Below, piece after piece: positions 41,607 through 49,907 of a DNA stretch of 50,830 bases. Position 1 is the first letter of the stretch, and each line of letters opens with the position of its first letter. Source of the stretch: Bacteroidales bacterium. GTDB taxonomy: Bacteria; Bacteroidota; Bacteroidia; Bacteroidales; UBA1715. The position numbers were made by a program, and so were the translations under genes. The notes beneath the pieces are model-generated. The model searched no databases, was not told the origin of the DNA, and saw only the letters and a program-made list of their open reading frames with translations. The stretch covers positions 1 through 50,830 of the forward strand of contig JAGCOW010000053.1 in NCBI GenBank assembly GCA_017642535.1, in the 5' to 3' direction.

Positions 41607-42143
41607 ATGCTTGCAGATGATTTTGATTGGATCTGGGGTATTTTGAATGAAAATATCTCAGTAGAGGATTTTATTTGTTCCAAGAAAGATAGAGTATTCG
41701 AGAATTTTTTGAAAGACTCGGCCATTCTATATCAAAAAGAAAGACTTGGAATTACCTATGTTATTTTGATAGGAAATAAAGTTGTCGCATATTACACTTT
41801 GGCAAATGACAAAATAACAATGAACGGTTCAAAAGCAATTTGGAATAAATTGGCAAGAAAAATACCTAATGAAAAGCGCCGTAGCGGCTATCCCGCTTTG
41901 AAATTGTGCCAATTGGCGGTTGATGATAATCATGTTTCAAATGGTTTTGGCAAGATGATAGTAAATCGTGTAATAAAATTTGCCCTTGATTCAAAATCGG
42001 GTTGCAGATTTATAACGATAGATGCACTGCCCGAAGCCGAAACATTCTATTCAAGAATGGGGTTTATTCGTCTGTCTGACAGTCCCAATACAACAAATGG
42101 AACAATCCCCATGTATTTTGATTTAGGAAAAGTTAAAGAATAA
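41607..42143 (+). CDS. GNAT acetyltransferase, candidate toxin
   Basis: The 178-residue protein has the GNAT fold. Landmarks are VAYYTLANDKIT near 59-70, the central strand LKLCQLAVDDNH near 99-110 and the acetyl-CoA loop SNGFGKMIVNRVIKFAL (usual Q/RxxGxG/A is SNGFGK). ITIDALPEAETFYSRMGFIRL near 139-159 matches the alpha4-beta7 region. The overall layout resembles TacT/AtaT-like GNAT toxins that acetylate aminoacyl-tRNA, and it lies 2 bases downstream of a small protein. Its stop codon directly abuts a fragment of a T9SS sorting domain, suggesting that the pair was inserted or moved. Confidence 0.85.
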   Translation: MLADDFDWIWGILNENISVEDFICSKKDRVFENFLKDSAILYQKERLGITYVILIGNKVVAYYTLANDKITMNGSKAIWNKLARKIPNEKRRSGYPALKLCQLAVDDNHVSNGFGKMIVNRVIKFALDSKSGCRFITIDALPEAETFYSRMGFIRLSDSPNTTNGTIPMYFDLGKVKE

Positions 42144-42144
42144 A

Positions 42145-42207
42145 TTGCCATCGGGTACGTATTTTGTGCATTGTGGGACACAAGTGAAAAAGGTTGTGGT
42201 GCGGTAA
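42145..42207 (+). pseudogene. Remnant of a T9SS type A sorting-domain C-terminus
   Basis: The 63 bases encode LPSGTYFVHCGTQVKKVVVR and a stop, the last 20 residues of a type A sorting domain. They match the end of the BNR protein gene at 49801-49863 at 57 of 63 positions. Nothing of the rest of such a gene precedes it; the GNAT stop codon ends one base before it. It is a gene remnant. Confidence 0.85.
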
Positions 42208-42296
42208 TGCAGGTTGTATATGTTGTTTTTGCTAAAAATATGATATTACGCACAAAAACGTATTCCCATTAGTGCAAAATCGTAATTTTTAAAAAT

Positions 42297-42371
42297 AACC
42301 TATCCGATTGGTAGGTTATGTTAAAAATTCCTGTATGTTTGTACTTGAATAACCTATCAAAATGGTAGGTT
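42297..42371 (+). promoter_or_regulatory. Promoter and twin operator of the porin-pstS unit
   Basis: TATGTTTG (42334-42341) is the -7 box. A dyad AACCTA-N9-TAGGTT lies upstream at 42297-42317, over the -33 region, and a second lies at 42351-42371, just past the predicted start. The two dyads are 54 bases apart, close to five helical turns. The same plan occurs at pstC. Confidence 0.75.
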
Positions 42372-42391
42372 AATAACTAAAACAAATAAAT

Positions 42392-43462
42392 ATGAAAAGA
42401 ACAAAACTAATTATTTCAGCATTGTTGCTTGCAGGAGTAGGGGCTTTTGCCCAGCAAGCGGAACAACCAGCAGCCGACAAACCGGCAGTTGAACAAGAAA
42501 AGAAGTTGGTGACACCTTCGGGATTTTTGCAGGCGGGCTACACGTACACCGATGCAAATACATCGACGTTTTTGCTTCGTCGTGCGAGAATTGTGTTGCA
42601 AGGCGACCTTTACAAAGGCAAAGCAGGCAAGTTTGACTACAAGTTGCAACTCGAAGTTACGGGTACTCCGAAAATTCTTGACCTGCAATTGCGTTATCGT
42701 CCAATCGACGAGTTTGGCATCAAGTTGGGACAATATAAGTCACCGCTTTCAATTGAAAATTCGGAATACAATCCCGCAAGATTGGAATTTATCAACTACT
42801 CGCTTGTAGTTCAGCGACTTGCACGTATGAGTAAGAGCGATTTGTCTGGCTACAACGAAAATGGTCGTGACATCGGTTTGGATTTTGTCGGAAGTGCGTT
42901 CAAACAAGACGGATATTCGTTGTTGAACTACGAACTTGCCATTTTCAATGGCTACAAACTGAATACGAACGACGACAACCAGTCAAAAGACATTGTAGGT
43001 CGTTTGATAGTGAATGCAACCAAGGAATTGTCATTTGCCGGCTACTATCAATGGGGCGAAGGAAATTTGCCTGAATATGTTGACTCACTTCACAAATATG
43101 TGGCTCAAACAACCGATTTCTACGTGCCTTTGCAACGCTACGGCGGCGGAATTGCCTATAAGGCCGACAAGGCATTCGCACGTGCTGAATATATTGCCGG
43201 AAAAACGGGCGACATAAATGCAGGCGGTTTCTACGTTGCCGGCGGCTACGAATTCGTTAAACATTTTATGTTGACTGCCCGTTACGACTACTTCAGCGAC
43301 AATACCGACGACAAAGACTACAATGTTGAACAAGATTATACCGTTGGTTTGAACTACACCCCGCTGAAGTCGCTTAACTTCAAACTGAACTATACGCATC
43401 ATAATTACAATAGTAAGACTGATTTGAACGGTTTGTATTTGATGGCGACGGTTAAATACTAA
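42392..43462 (+). CDS. Phosphate-selective porin O/P family protein
   Basis: The 356-residue protein has a signal peptide (TKLIISALLLAGVGAFAQ) and an OprO/OprP-type beta-barrel. Landmarks are PSGFLQAGYTYTDANTSTFL near 42-61, RRARIVLQGDLYKGKAGKFDY near 63-83, FGIKLGQYKSPLSIEN near 109-124, and the closing strand LNFKLNYTHHNYNSKTDLNG. It should admit phosphate or polyphosphate through the outer membrane. It heads a unit with pstS, which starts 23 bases after its stop, and lies behind the twin-operator promoter. Confidence 0.93.
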   Translation: MKRTKLIISALLLAGVGAFAQQAEQPAADKPAVEQEKKLVTPSGFLQAGYTYTDANTSTFLLRRARIVLQGDLYKGKAGKFDYKLQLEVTGTPKILDLQLRYRPIDEFGIKLGQYKSPLSIENSEYNPARLEFINYSLVVQRLARMSKSDLSGYNENGRDIGLDFVGSAFKQDGYSLLNYELAIFNGYKLNTNDDNQSKDIVGRLIVNATKELSFAGYYQWGEGNLPEYVDSLHKYVAQTTDFYVPLQRYGGGIAYKADKAFARAEYIAGKTGDINAGGFYVAGGYEFVKHFMLTARYDYFSDNTDDKDYNVEQDYTVGLNYTPLKSLNFKLNYTHHNYNSKTDLNGLYLMATVKY

Positions 43463-43485
43463 TGAATTAAAAATTAATAATAATA

Positions 43486-44472
43486 ATGAAGAATATGAAA
43501 AAGGTATTGAATAGTATAGTGTTGGTGGCTGTAGCAGCTGCAACATTGGTTTCGTGCGGCGGAAGTTCGTCGAACAACAAAGTTGAGAATGACGGAAAGT
43601 TGAAAGGCGAATTGTCGCTTTCGGGTGCGTTTGCGCTCTATCCGTTGGCAGTGGTTTGGGCTGAAGAGTTCCAAAAATTGAACCCCGATGTGAAAGTCGA
43701 TGTTTCGGCTGGTGGTGCGGGAAAAGGTATGACCGACGTGCTTGCCGGCGTGGTTGACTTCGGTATGGTTTCGCGCGAGGTGTATCCACAAGAACAAGAA
43801 AAAGGTGCAGTAGGATTTCCATCTGCCAAAGATGCCGTTGTGCCTACAATCAACGCGAATAACCCTGCTCTTGACAAAATTCTTGCTCACGGAATCACAA
43901 AAGAGATTGCACGCAAAATTTGGATTGACGGAAATGTGAAAACGTGGGGCGACGTGCTTGGAACCGACGACCAGACGCCAATTCACGTCTATACTCGTAG
44001 CGATGCTTGTGGCGCTGCCGAAACATTTGCAAACTGGTTCGGTGCAAAACAGGAAGATTTGGGCGGAACAGCCGTGTTTGGCGACCCAGGACTTGCCGCT
44101 GCAATTCAGAAAGATATTTACGGAATCGGTTTCAACAACATTGGCTACGCTTACGACAACGATAGTCATAAATTGAATGCCGATTTGCAGATTTTCCCTG
44201 TCGATGTTGACGGAAACGGTTCAATTTCTGACGATGAACAGTTCTACGATTTGAAGGACAATGTGACGAAAGCTATCGCTGAAGGCAAATATCCTTCGCC
44301 TCCAGCACGCGACTTGTATCTTGTAACCAAAGGTGTTCCAACCGACCCTGTTGTGATTGCGTTCTTGAAATACGTTTTGACCGATGGTCAGAAAAAGAAC
44401 GAACCAGTTGGTTACATTGAAATCACGAAGGAAAAGATAGACAAAGCATTAAATCTGTTGGAAAACAAATAA
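43486..44472 (+). CDS. pstS: Phosphate ABC transporter substrate-binding lipoprotein PstS
   Basis: The 328-residue protein has a lipoprotein signal with lipobox LVSC near 20-23. The mature domain has the PstS fold, with LSLSGAFALYPLAVVWAEEF near 43-62, VSAGGAGKGMTDVLAGVVDF near 73-92 (phosphate loop) and YTRSDACGAAETFANWFGA near 168-186. It binds phosphate in the periplasm and hands it to PstCA. The start is at 43486, or three codons later at 43495. A strong terminator separates it from pstC, so binding protein and permease are in separate units. Confidence 0.96.
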   Translation: MKNMKKVLNSIVLVAVAAATLVSCGGSSSNNKVENDGKLKGELSLSGAFALYPLAVVWAEEFQKLNPDVKVDVSAGGAGKGMTDVLAGVVDFGMVSREVYPQEQEKGAVGFPSAKDAVVPTINANNPALDKILAHGITKEIARKIWIDGNVKTWGDVLGTDDQTPIHVYTRSDACGAAETFANWFGAKQEDLGGTAVFGDPGLAAAIQKDIYGIGFNNIGYAYDNDSHKLNADLQIFPVDVDGNGSISDDEQFYDLKDNVTKAIAEGKYPSPPARDLYLVTKGVPTDPVVIAFLKYVLTDGQKKNEPVGYIEITKEKIDKALNLLENK

Positions 44473-44493
44473 TAAAACTTTTTTCAGAAGAAC

Positions 44494-44528
44494 CGCCGTA
44501 TGGGAATGCCTGTACGGCGTTTTTTTTT
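44494..44528 (+). terminator. Intrinsic terminator of the porin-pstS unit
   Basis: CGCCGTA (44494-44500) and TACGGCG (44513-44519) form a 7-bp stem with a 12-base loop, followed by nine T. Confidence 0.9.
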
Positions 44529-44568
44529 GACTTTGACCTTCTACGTACAAAAACCTATTTTTATAAAT

Positions 44569-44638
44569 CACCCACTGATTTAATAGGTTAATAAAATTTT
44601 AATCCGTATGTTTGCATTACCTATTAAAATGATAGGTT
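44569..44638 (+). promoter_or_regulatory. Promoter and twin operator of the pstCAB unit
   Basis: TATGTTTG (44607-44614) is the -7 box. A strong dyad ACCTAT-N7-ATAGGT lies just downstream (44619-44637), and a weaker site with one intact arm TAGGTT (44584-44589) lies 17 bases upstream. A further AACCTA half-site begins at 44552. The plan matches 42297-42371. Confidence 0.7.
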
Positions 44639-44648
44639 GAATTAGAGT

Positions 44649-45536
44649 ATGAATAACTTACGGATAATCAAGGATAAAACGGCAAATGCGGCTATGCGGA
44701 CGGTCACTGTCGTGGCACTGCTTTTTGTGCTGGTGATGGGCTGGGGGCTCTATCAGAAATCAGCTCCGATATTAGGCGAAATTCCACTCTGGAATTTACT
44801 GACCGATTCCACATGGCAACCGTTCAAAAACCAATTCGGTTTTCTTCCGTTTGTGATGGGAACCATTTGGGTGACAATCATTGCCATTGTAATTTCGTTG
44901 CCGTTGTCGCTTTTCACGGCGATTTTCTTGACGGAATACTCGCGTCGGTGCGTGAAAAAGATAGTGTATCCTGCACTCGACATTTTGGCTTCGCTGCCGT
45001 CGGTCATCTATGGTGTGTGGGGCACATTGGTAATCGTACCGTGGATTTCGGACAAACTTGCACCGCATTTTGTTGACTTTTCGGCTGGTTACACCACATT
45101 GGCTGCTGGTATCGTGTTGAGTATTATGGTGTTGCCGTTGCTTGTGAGTTTGTTTGTGGAATTGTTTTCAAGCGTGTCGGTCGATTTGCGTGACACGGCA
45201 TACGCTCTTGGTTCAACCCGATGGCAGACGGCGAAAAAAGTGGTGATGCGGAAATCGTTGCCGGGAATATTCGCTTCGGTGGTGCTTGCCGTTTCGCGTG
45301 CGTTGGGCGAGACAATCGCCGTGCTGATGGTCTGCGGAAACTTGCCACAAGTGCCGCAGTCGGTGTTCGATGCCTGTTATCCGTTGCCTGCGCTCATTGC
45401 CAACAACTACGGCGAAATGCTGTCGTTGCCAATGTACGAGTCGGCACTGATGTTTGCCGCATTGTTGCTTTTTGTGGTGGTTTTGTTGTTCAATCTCGTT
45501 TCACGAATCATTTTGCGGAAAATAGAAGAAAATTAG
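44649..45536 (+). CDS. pstC: Phosphate ABC transporter permease PstC
   Basis: The 295-residue protein has six hydrophobic segments. The permease loop with the EAA-like motif RDTAYALGSTRWQTAKKVV and GIFASVVLAVSRALGETIAV is near 181-223. Another typical segment is VIYGVWGTLVIVPWI near 118-132. It forms the inner membrane channel with PstA. The start is ATG 44649, 10 bases past the second operator. A 60-base gap with a REP-like hairpin separates it from pstA. Confidence 0.95.
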   Translation: MNNLRIIKDKTANAAMRTVTVVALLFVLVMGWGLYQKSAPILGEIPLWNLLTDSTWQPFKNQFGFLPFVMGTIWVTIIAIVISLPLSLFTAIFLTEYSRRCVKKIVYPALDILASLPSVIYGVWGTLVIVPWISDKLAPHFVDFSAGYTTLAAGIVLSIMVLPLLVSLFVELFSSVSVDLRDTAYALGSTRWQTAKKVVMRKSLPGIFASVVLAVSRALGETIAVLMVCGNLPQVPQSVFDACYPLPALIANNYGEMLSLPMYESALMFAALLLFVVVLLFNLVSRIILRKIEEN

Positions 45537-45556
45537 GAGTTAGGAATTATGAGTTG

Positions 45557-45579
45557 GTGGCTGAGCTTGTCGAAGCCAC
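45557..45579. repeat. REP-like hairpin between pstC and pstA
   Basis: GTGGCT (45557-45562) and AGCCAC (45574-45579) flank GAGCTTGTCGA; the GAGCTTGTCGAAG core is a repeat type seen in many bacterial genomes. It lies 20 bases past the pstC stop, inside the operon, and does not end in a T-run. Confidence 0.65.
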
Positions 45580-45595
45580 GTTTGAAGTTAAAAAT

Positions 45596-46444
45596 ATGAA
45601 GAAAAGTATTGTTAAAGAGCAGTTTGCACGTTTGTTGATGTATCTTTCGATACTCATCGTGTTGATTTTAGTTACGAGCATCATCTGGACTATTTTCAGC
45701 CGTGGTGCGAAATGTCTTACGTGGGAGATGGTCACATCGTTGCCGGGTGGCGGATTCTACATTGGGAAGGAGGGCGGCTTTTTGAATGCCATAGTCGGTT
45801 CGCTCTACATTGTGCTTGCATCTACGGCTATCGGGCTGATAATCAGTGTTCCTGTTGTCTTCTTTTTGAATGTGTATCTTAAAACAAAGTCAAAGTTGGC
45901 CTACGTGGCGCGGTTGGCGTTCGACGTGCTATTTGGCATTCCGTCAATTGTTTACGGTGCGTTTGCCTTTACGCTGATGATATATTTCGGGCTTCGCACG
46001 TCGCTCTTGGGTGGTATTTTGGTGGAAACCTTGCTGATTATTCCTATTCTTATCCGTTCGATGGACGAGGTGGCGAAGAATTTCCCTCGCGAATTGCTCG
46101 AGGCATCGTATTCGTTGGGGGCAACCCGTTGGGAAACTATGAACGTGGTAATGAGACAGATTGCTCCCGGAATCGCCACGGCCACATTGTTGTCGGTCGG
46201 TCGTTCCATAGGCGACGCAGCCGGCGTGATGTTCACCGCAGGTTTTTCCGACACAATTCCCACGTCGCTCTCGCAACAGGTTGCCACGTTGCCGTTGTCA
46301 ATCTTTTTCCAACTGAGCGCACCGCAGATTGAAGTGCAGAACCGAGCATACGCGGCGGCTCTCGTGCTTACGATTATAGTTCTTATTATCAGTCTTTTAG
46401 GAAGATTTATTACAAACCGTTTTTCAAAACATAACTTACGATGA
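45596..46444 (+). CDS. pstA: Phosphate ABC transporter permease PstA
   Basis: The 282-residue protein starts at ATG 45596 with MKKSIVKEQFARLLMYL. A much longer in-frame reading from 45221 runs through pstC in another frame and is spurious. There are six hydrophobic segments, with IPSIVYGAFAFTLMI near 115-129 and the coupling loop ELLEASYSLGATRWETMNVVM near 163-183. The C-terminus overlaps the pstB start by four bases (ATGA), giving coupled translation. It pairs with PstC to pass phosphate through the inner membrane. Confidence 0.95.
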   Translation: MKKSIVKEQFARLLMYLSILIVLILVTSIIWTIFSRGAKCLTWEMVTSLPGGGFYIGKEGGFLNAIVGSLYIVLASTAIGLIISVPVVFFLNVYLKTKSKLAYVARLAFDVLFGIPSIVYGAFAFTLMIYFGLRTSLLGGILVETLLIIPILIRSMDEVAKNFPRELLEASYSLGATRWETMNVVMRQIAPGIATATLLSVGRSIGDAAGVMFTAGFSDTIPTSLSQQVATLPLSIFFQLSAPQIEVQNRAYAAALVLTIIVLIISLLGRFITNRFSKHNLR

Positions 46445-47283
46445 AACGTTTTCTTTTACGCAGATTTTTGGCAAACGACAGCAACGAACCATTTGTCCCG
46501 AACGAGAAATTTCAGCATCCCGAAGTCGCTTCGGAGCTTGTGGTTGACCATTTCAATCTTTCGATTGATGGCTCGCCGATATTGAAAGACGTGTCGGTGA
46601 CGATTCCAGCGAATAAAATCACGTGTATTATCGGACCGTCGGGTTGTGGTAAATCGACTTTGCTCAAAAGTCTGAATCGTCTGTCGGATTCCATTGAAGG
46701 CGTAAAAACTTCGGGTGACATACGTCTTGGCGACACCAGCATAGTGAACTGCTCCGAGTCGGATTTGGTGGAGTTGCGTCGTCGCATCGGGCTTGTTCCG
46801 CAGCGTCCTACGCCGCTTCCGATGTCGATTTTCGGCAACATTGCCTATGGATGCAAGATTCACGGCGTGGGCGGACGACGGCAGTTGCGACGGATTGTCC
46901 GTCATTATTTGAAAGTTGTGGGTTTGTGGGACGAGGTGAAAGACCGTCTGCACAGTCCTGCGGTGAAGCTCTCCATTGGTCAGCAGCAACGTTTGTGTCT
47001 TGCCCGCAGTCTTGCCGTTGAGCCAGAGTTTATCCTTGCCGATGAGGCGACGTCGGCGTTAGACCCCGTTTCGAGCAAGATTGTGGAAGATTTGTTTGTG
47101 AAACTGAAAGAGCAGTATTCCATAGTAATGGTGACGCACACGCTCCGTCAGGCGTTGCGAATAGCCGATTATGTGATTTTCATCTATATGGGCGAGGTGA
47201 TTGAAGTTGGCGACGCACAACAAGTTTTCAAAAATCCACAGCATGAACTCACGCAGAAATATCTGTCGGGAGCGATAAGTTAG
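46441..47283 (+). CDS. pstB: Phosphate ABC transporter ATPase PstB
   Basis: The 280-residue protein has Walker A GPSGCGKST (65-73), Q-loop VPQRPTPLPMSIFGNIAYG near 119-137, signature LSIGQ (177-181), Walker B ILADEA (198-203; usual DEP is DEA) and SALDP, then the switch histidine VTHTLRQALRIAD. An N-terminal extension of about 30 residues precedes the first strand. It energises PstCA. No phoU follows within the window, although phoU usually sits after pstB. Confidence 0.95.
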   Translation: MKRFLLRRFLANDSNEPFVPNEKFQHPEVASELVVDHFNLSIDGSPILKDVSVTIPANKITCIIGPSGCGKSTLLKSLNRLSDSIEGVKTSGDIRLGDTSIVNCSESDLVELRRRIGLVPQRPTPLPMSIFGNIAYGCKIHGVGGRRQLRRIVRHYLKVVGLWDEVKDRLHSPAVKLSIGQQQRLCLARSLAVEPEFILADEATSALDPVSSKIVEDLFVKLKEQYSIVMVTHTLRQALRIADYVIFIYMGEVIEVGDAQQVFKNPQHELTQKYLSGAIS

Positions 47284-47307
47284 AATTGAGAATTGACAAT
47301 TGATTTC

Positions 47308-47333
47308 TGTAGGGACGTGGCGCGCCGCGTTCT
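47308..47333. repeat. Degenerate GC-rich REP-like repeat after pstB
   Basis: GTAGGGACGTGGCGCGCC followed by GCGTTC resembles a palindromic repeat (GGACGTGGCGCGCCACGTCC type) found widely in Bacteroidota. It lies about 25 bases past the pstB stop in a much more AT-rich surrounding, preceded by a run of AATTG-rich sequence. Confidence 0.45.
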
Positions 47334-47377
47334 TGTTTTTTTCGCCCTCTTTGGAGAGTTTTTTGCAACTTTTTCCC

Positions 47378-47385
47378 TACTTTTG
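47378..47385 (+). promoter_or_regulatory. Promoter -7 box of the BNR protein gene
   Basis: TACTTTTG, an exact TAnnTTTG match, with TTTG at 47350-47353 upstream. Transcription would begin near 47392. Confidence 0.5.
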
Positions 47386-47466
47386 TAGTCTTATAAAAGA
47401 AACCTTAAAACTAAGAAAATGAAACTCTCTACAATTAATGTCAAAACAACCAAAATAATTAATGCT

Positions 47467-49863
47467 ATGAAAAAGATTGTCACTTTATTTATCACGACAA
47501 TAATGTCGTGTGTACTATACTCTCAAATATTTGAGTATGAATGGAAAGATATTACCCCAGACGATTTCAGTATGACAATTGCTCAATCTGTGAGTACAAA
47601 AGGTGGAAATGTTGTCGTTGCTACAAAAGAAGGCTGGCTTGCAATGTCATCTGACACGGGAAAGACATGGGAACAAACATATAGTCTAAAGGGGCAAAAG
47701 TTAGATGTAATTACAAAATCAGATGAAGTTTCATATCAACCTTTGGCATTTAAATTTGCCAAAGATTCTCTTCACGGAATTTTCGCTTCTGTATCTAACG
47801 AAAATGGAAAATATATTAACAACGTGCTTTACACTGTAGATGGTGGCAATTCGTGGACTTCTTCATTGTTAGAGTTGAAAGAATCTGATAAAATTGTTAC
47901 AACGGCATGGAGCGATGAACAAACCGTGTTTCTGACAGTGCTTGACACGAGTTCAAACAAAGTTGCCATATATAAAAGTTCAGATTACGGAGAAAAATGG
48001 GCTTTGACAACAAATGATGTTTTTTCCCAAGAAGTTTTACCACAAAGTAAAACTTTTTATATGGCATTTGTAAACAACCAATTAGGATATATCTTTACAA
48101 AAGGTGCATATTGTGTGACTAAAGATGGTGGAGAAACATGGACTGCAGAAAAACTTGGCATAACGCCTGCACATTTTTTTCAATTTGCAAATGGATATAT
48201 AATCTTGACTGTAGAAAATCGGATTAACAAAACATTAGATGGTTGCCGAATAATAAATATGTATGATGGTGGTAATAGTGCGGTTGCATACTATTATGTA
48301 CCCCAATCCATGTATGATTTAGGAGATGGAAAGGTATGGGCTTCAGTGTCTGGAGGGCAAAACGGAGATAGTAAAATTATGTCTTATGATAGTATGAAAA
48401 CATGGCAAGTTACGAATGAAATATATACCCCCTCCTCGGATATAACAACCAAAGCTCTAAATAATACTCGTTATTCTTATATCTACAATGGAAACATGAA
48501 AGGGAAAGATATATTTGTAAAATCAAAAAACGAGATTTTTATAATTGGAGAAAAGAAAGGTAGATTGTTTTATACGTTCGATGGAGGGGAAAGATGGTCG
48601 TACAAAGATTTTAATACAACATTATATACAATGCAATTTATTTCCGATGATATTATTTACATGTCCAGTACCGATAGTTTATTTATATCACGAGATGGAG
48701 GAAAATCTTGGATAGGAAAAGATATGAATATATCCGATTTTTCGGGATCTAAAATAAGAAATTTGCTTTTTTTTACGGAAAATTTTGGATATGTATTTGA
48801 TGACTATCATTTATATCAAACTCAAGATTGTGGTGATACATGGAATATGATACAGAACATCAGTTGGGATTTTTATGAATATGGGGGGACCTTAAATGGT
48901 ACTTTTGTTAATGAAAAAAAGGGGTTGTTTCGAAGCGGTGATTCAAAAGTAATCTTAGTTGCTGATGTCAATATAGAAGAAAGTATCATGGCTTTCTCTG
49001 TGGTAAATGAGGATAATGAGAATAGAACGCCTTTTTTAAATATAGCATATCATGATGATAAATGGATTTTAGCAGATAAGTTTTATGGGTATATTTATAC
49101 GTGTGATACAATAAATTTTGACATACAAAAAAAATGGTATGATGAAAATTACACACCTGTACAACAATATTCGTCAATATTGCTCTTTTCAAAAAATACA
49201 TTAGTTTTACCAATGTTATCAGAAAATCATGCTTACCCAAACGATAAAGCCATTGTATCTACAGATGGAGGTAACACTTGGAACATAGAACAAGCTTTAT
49301 TCCCATGTGCATCAAAAGTTCAGAACGCAAATGATAATACTTTGTATGCTATTCCAACTGATAATAACATTCGGATTTACAAAGGTATTCATAAAGTAAA
49401 AACCTCCGATTTCTCATTTGAAAAGCAAGAAAACGGTACAATCCAATGCTCCATAAGCAATGCAGAAAATCAAACCTATACTGCAAAGGTGGTCGTAGAA
49501 CAAGTAAACGGCACAAATATAATTGTAAACGAGAACATAGAAGTCAAATCGGGAGAACCTTTTGTAATAACATTACCTAACAGCATAGATGTAAATTATG
49601 TAATAAAAGTAGTGCCAGAAGATGATGAAGTATTTGAAACTGTTCAGAGCCAAGAATTTATAATAAACAATGGTGGCAGTGCCATAGACGCTGTTTCTTC
49701 GGATGATATTCAAATCCGTGTACTAAATGGAAAAATAGAATGTAATTGTGATGATTATGCAATATACAACGTAGCAGGGCAAAAAGTGCAAAATAACGCT
49801 TTGCCATCGGGTACGTATTTTGTGCATTATGGAACGCAAGTGAAAAAGGTTGTGGTACAATAA
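47467..49863 (+). CDS. Secreted BNR/Ycf48-repeat protein with T9SS type A sorting domain
   Basis: The protein has 798 residues from ATG 47467, which begins a signal peptide (MKKIVTLFITTIMSCVLYSQ); an ATG 48 bases upstream would bury it. At least eight BNR/Asp-box-like turns mark a sialidase-type or Ycf48-like beta-propeller: SSDTGKTWEQ, VDGGNSWTS, SSDYGEKWA, KDGGETWTA, FDGGERWSY, RDGGKSWIG, QDCGDTWNM and TDGGNTWNI. The C-terminus is a type A sorting domain (YAIYNVAGQKVQNNALPSGT ... KKVVVQ), so it should be exported by type IX secretion. A copy of the last 63 bases is found at 42145-42207. It has its own promoter. Confidence 0.92.
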   Translation: MKKIVTLFITTIMSCVLYSQIFEYEWKDITPDDFSMTIAQSVSTKGGNVVVATKEGWLAMSSDTGKTWEQTYSLKGQKLDVITKSDEVSYQPLAFKFAKDSLHGIFASVSNENGKYINNVLYTVDGGNSWTSSLLELKESDKIVTTAWSDEQTVFLTVLDTSSNKVAIYKSSDYGEKWALTTNDVFSQEVLPQSKTFYMAFVNNQLGYIFTKGAYCVTKDGGETWTAEKLGITPAHFFQFANGYIILTVENRINKTLDGCRIINMYDGGNSAVAYYYVPQSMYDLGDGKVWASVSGGQNGDSKIMSYDSMKTWQVTNEIYTPSSDITTKALNNTRYSYIYNGNMKGKDIFVKSKNEIFIIGEKKGRLFYTFDGGERWSYKDFNTTLYTMQFISDDIIYMSSTDSLFISRDGGKSWIGKDMNISDFSGSKIRNLLFFTENFGYVFDDYHLYQTQDCGDTWNMIQNISWDFYEYGGTLNGTFVNEKKGLFRSGDSKVILVADVNIEESIMAFSVVNEDNENRTPFLNIAYHDDKWILADKFYGYIYTCDTINFDIQKKWYDENYTPVQQYSSILLFSKNTLVLPMLSENHAYPNDKAIVSTDGGNTWNIEQALFPCASKVQNANDNTLYAIPTDNNIRIYKGIHKVKTSDFSFEKQENGTIQCSISNAENQTYTAKVVVEQVNGTNIIVNENIEVKSGEPFVITLPNSIDVNYVIKVVPEDDEVFETVQSQEFIINNGGSAIDAVSSDDIQIRVLNGKIECNCDDYAIYNVAGQKVQNNALPSGTYFVHYGTQVKKVVVQ

Positions 49864-49907
49864 TAGCGTAGCGAGAAATCTCGTTATCTCACCGCCGAAA
49901 TACAAAC

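Noticed and set aside
43085..44169. Two long minus-strand ORFs opposite the porin and pstS
   Set aside because: They overlap clearly identified genes, lack recognisable domains and result from the sense codon bias.
45221..46444. A 407-codon ORF covering pstA with a long N-terminal extension
   Set aside because: The first 125 codons read pstC in another frame and contain no PstA-like sequence; the real start is ATG 45596.
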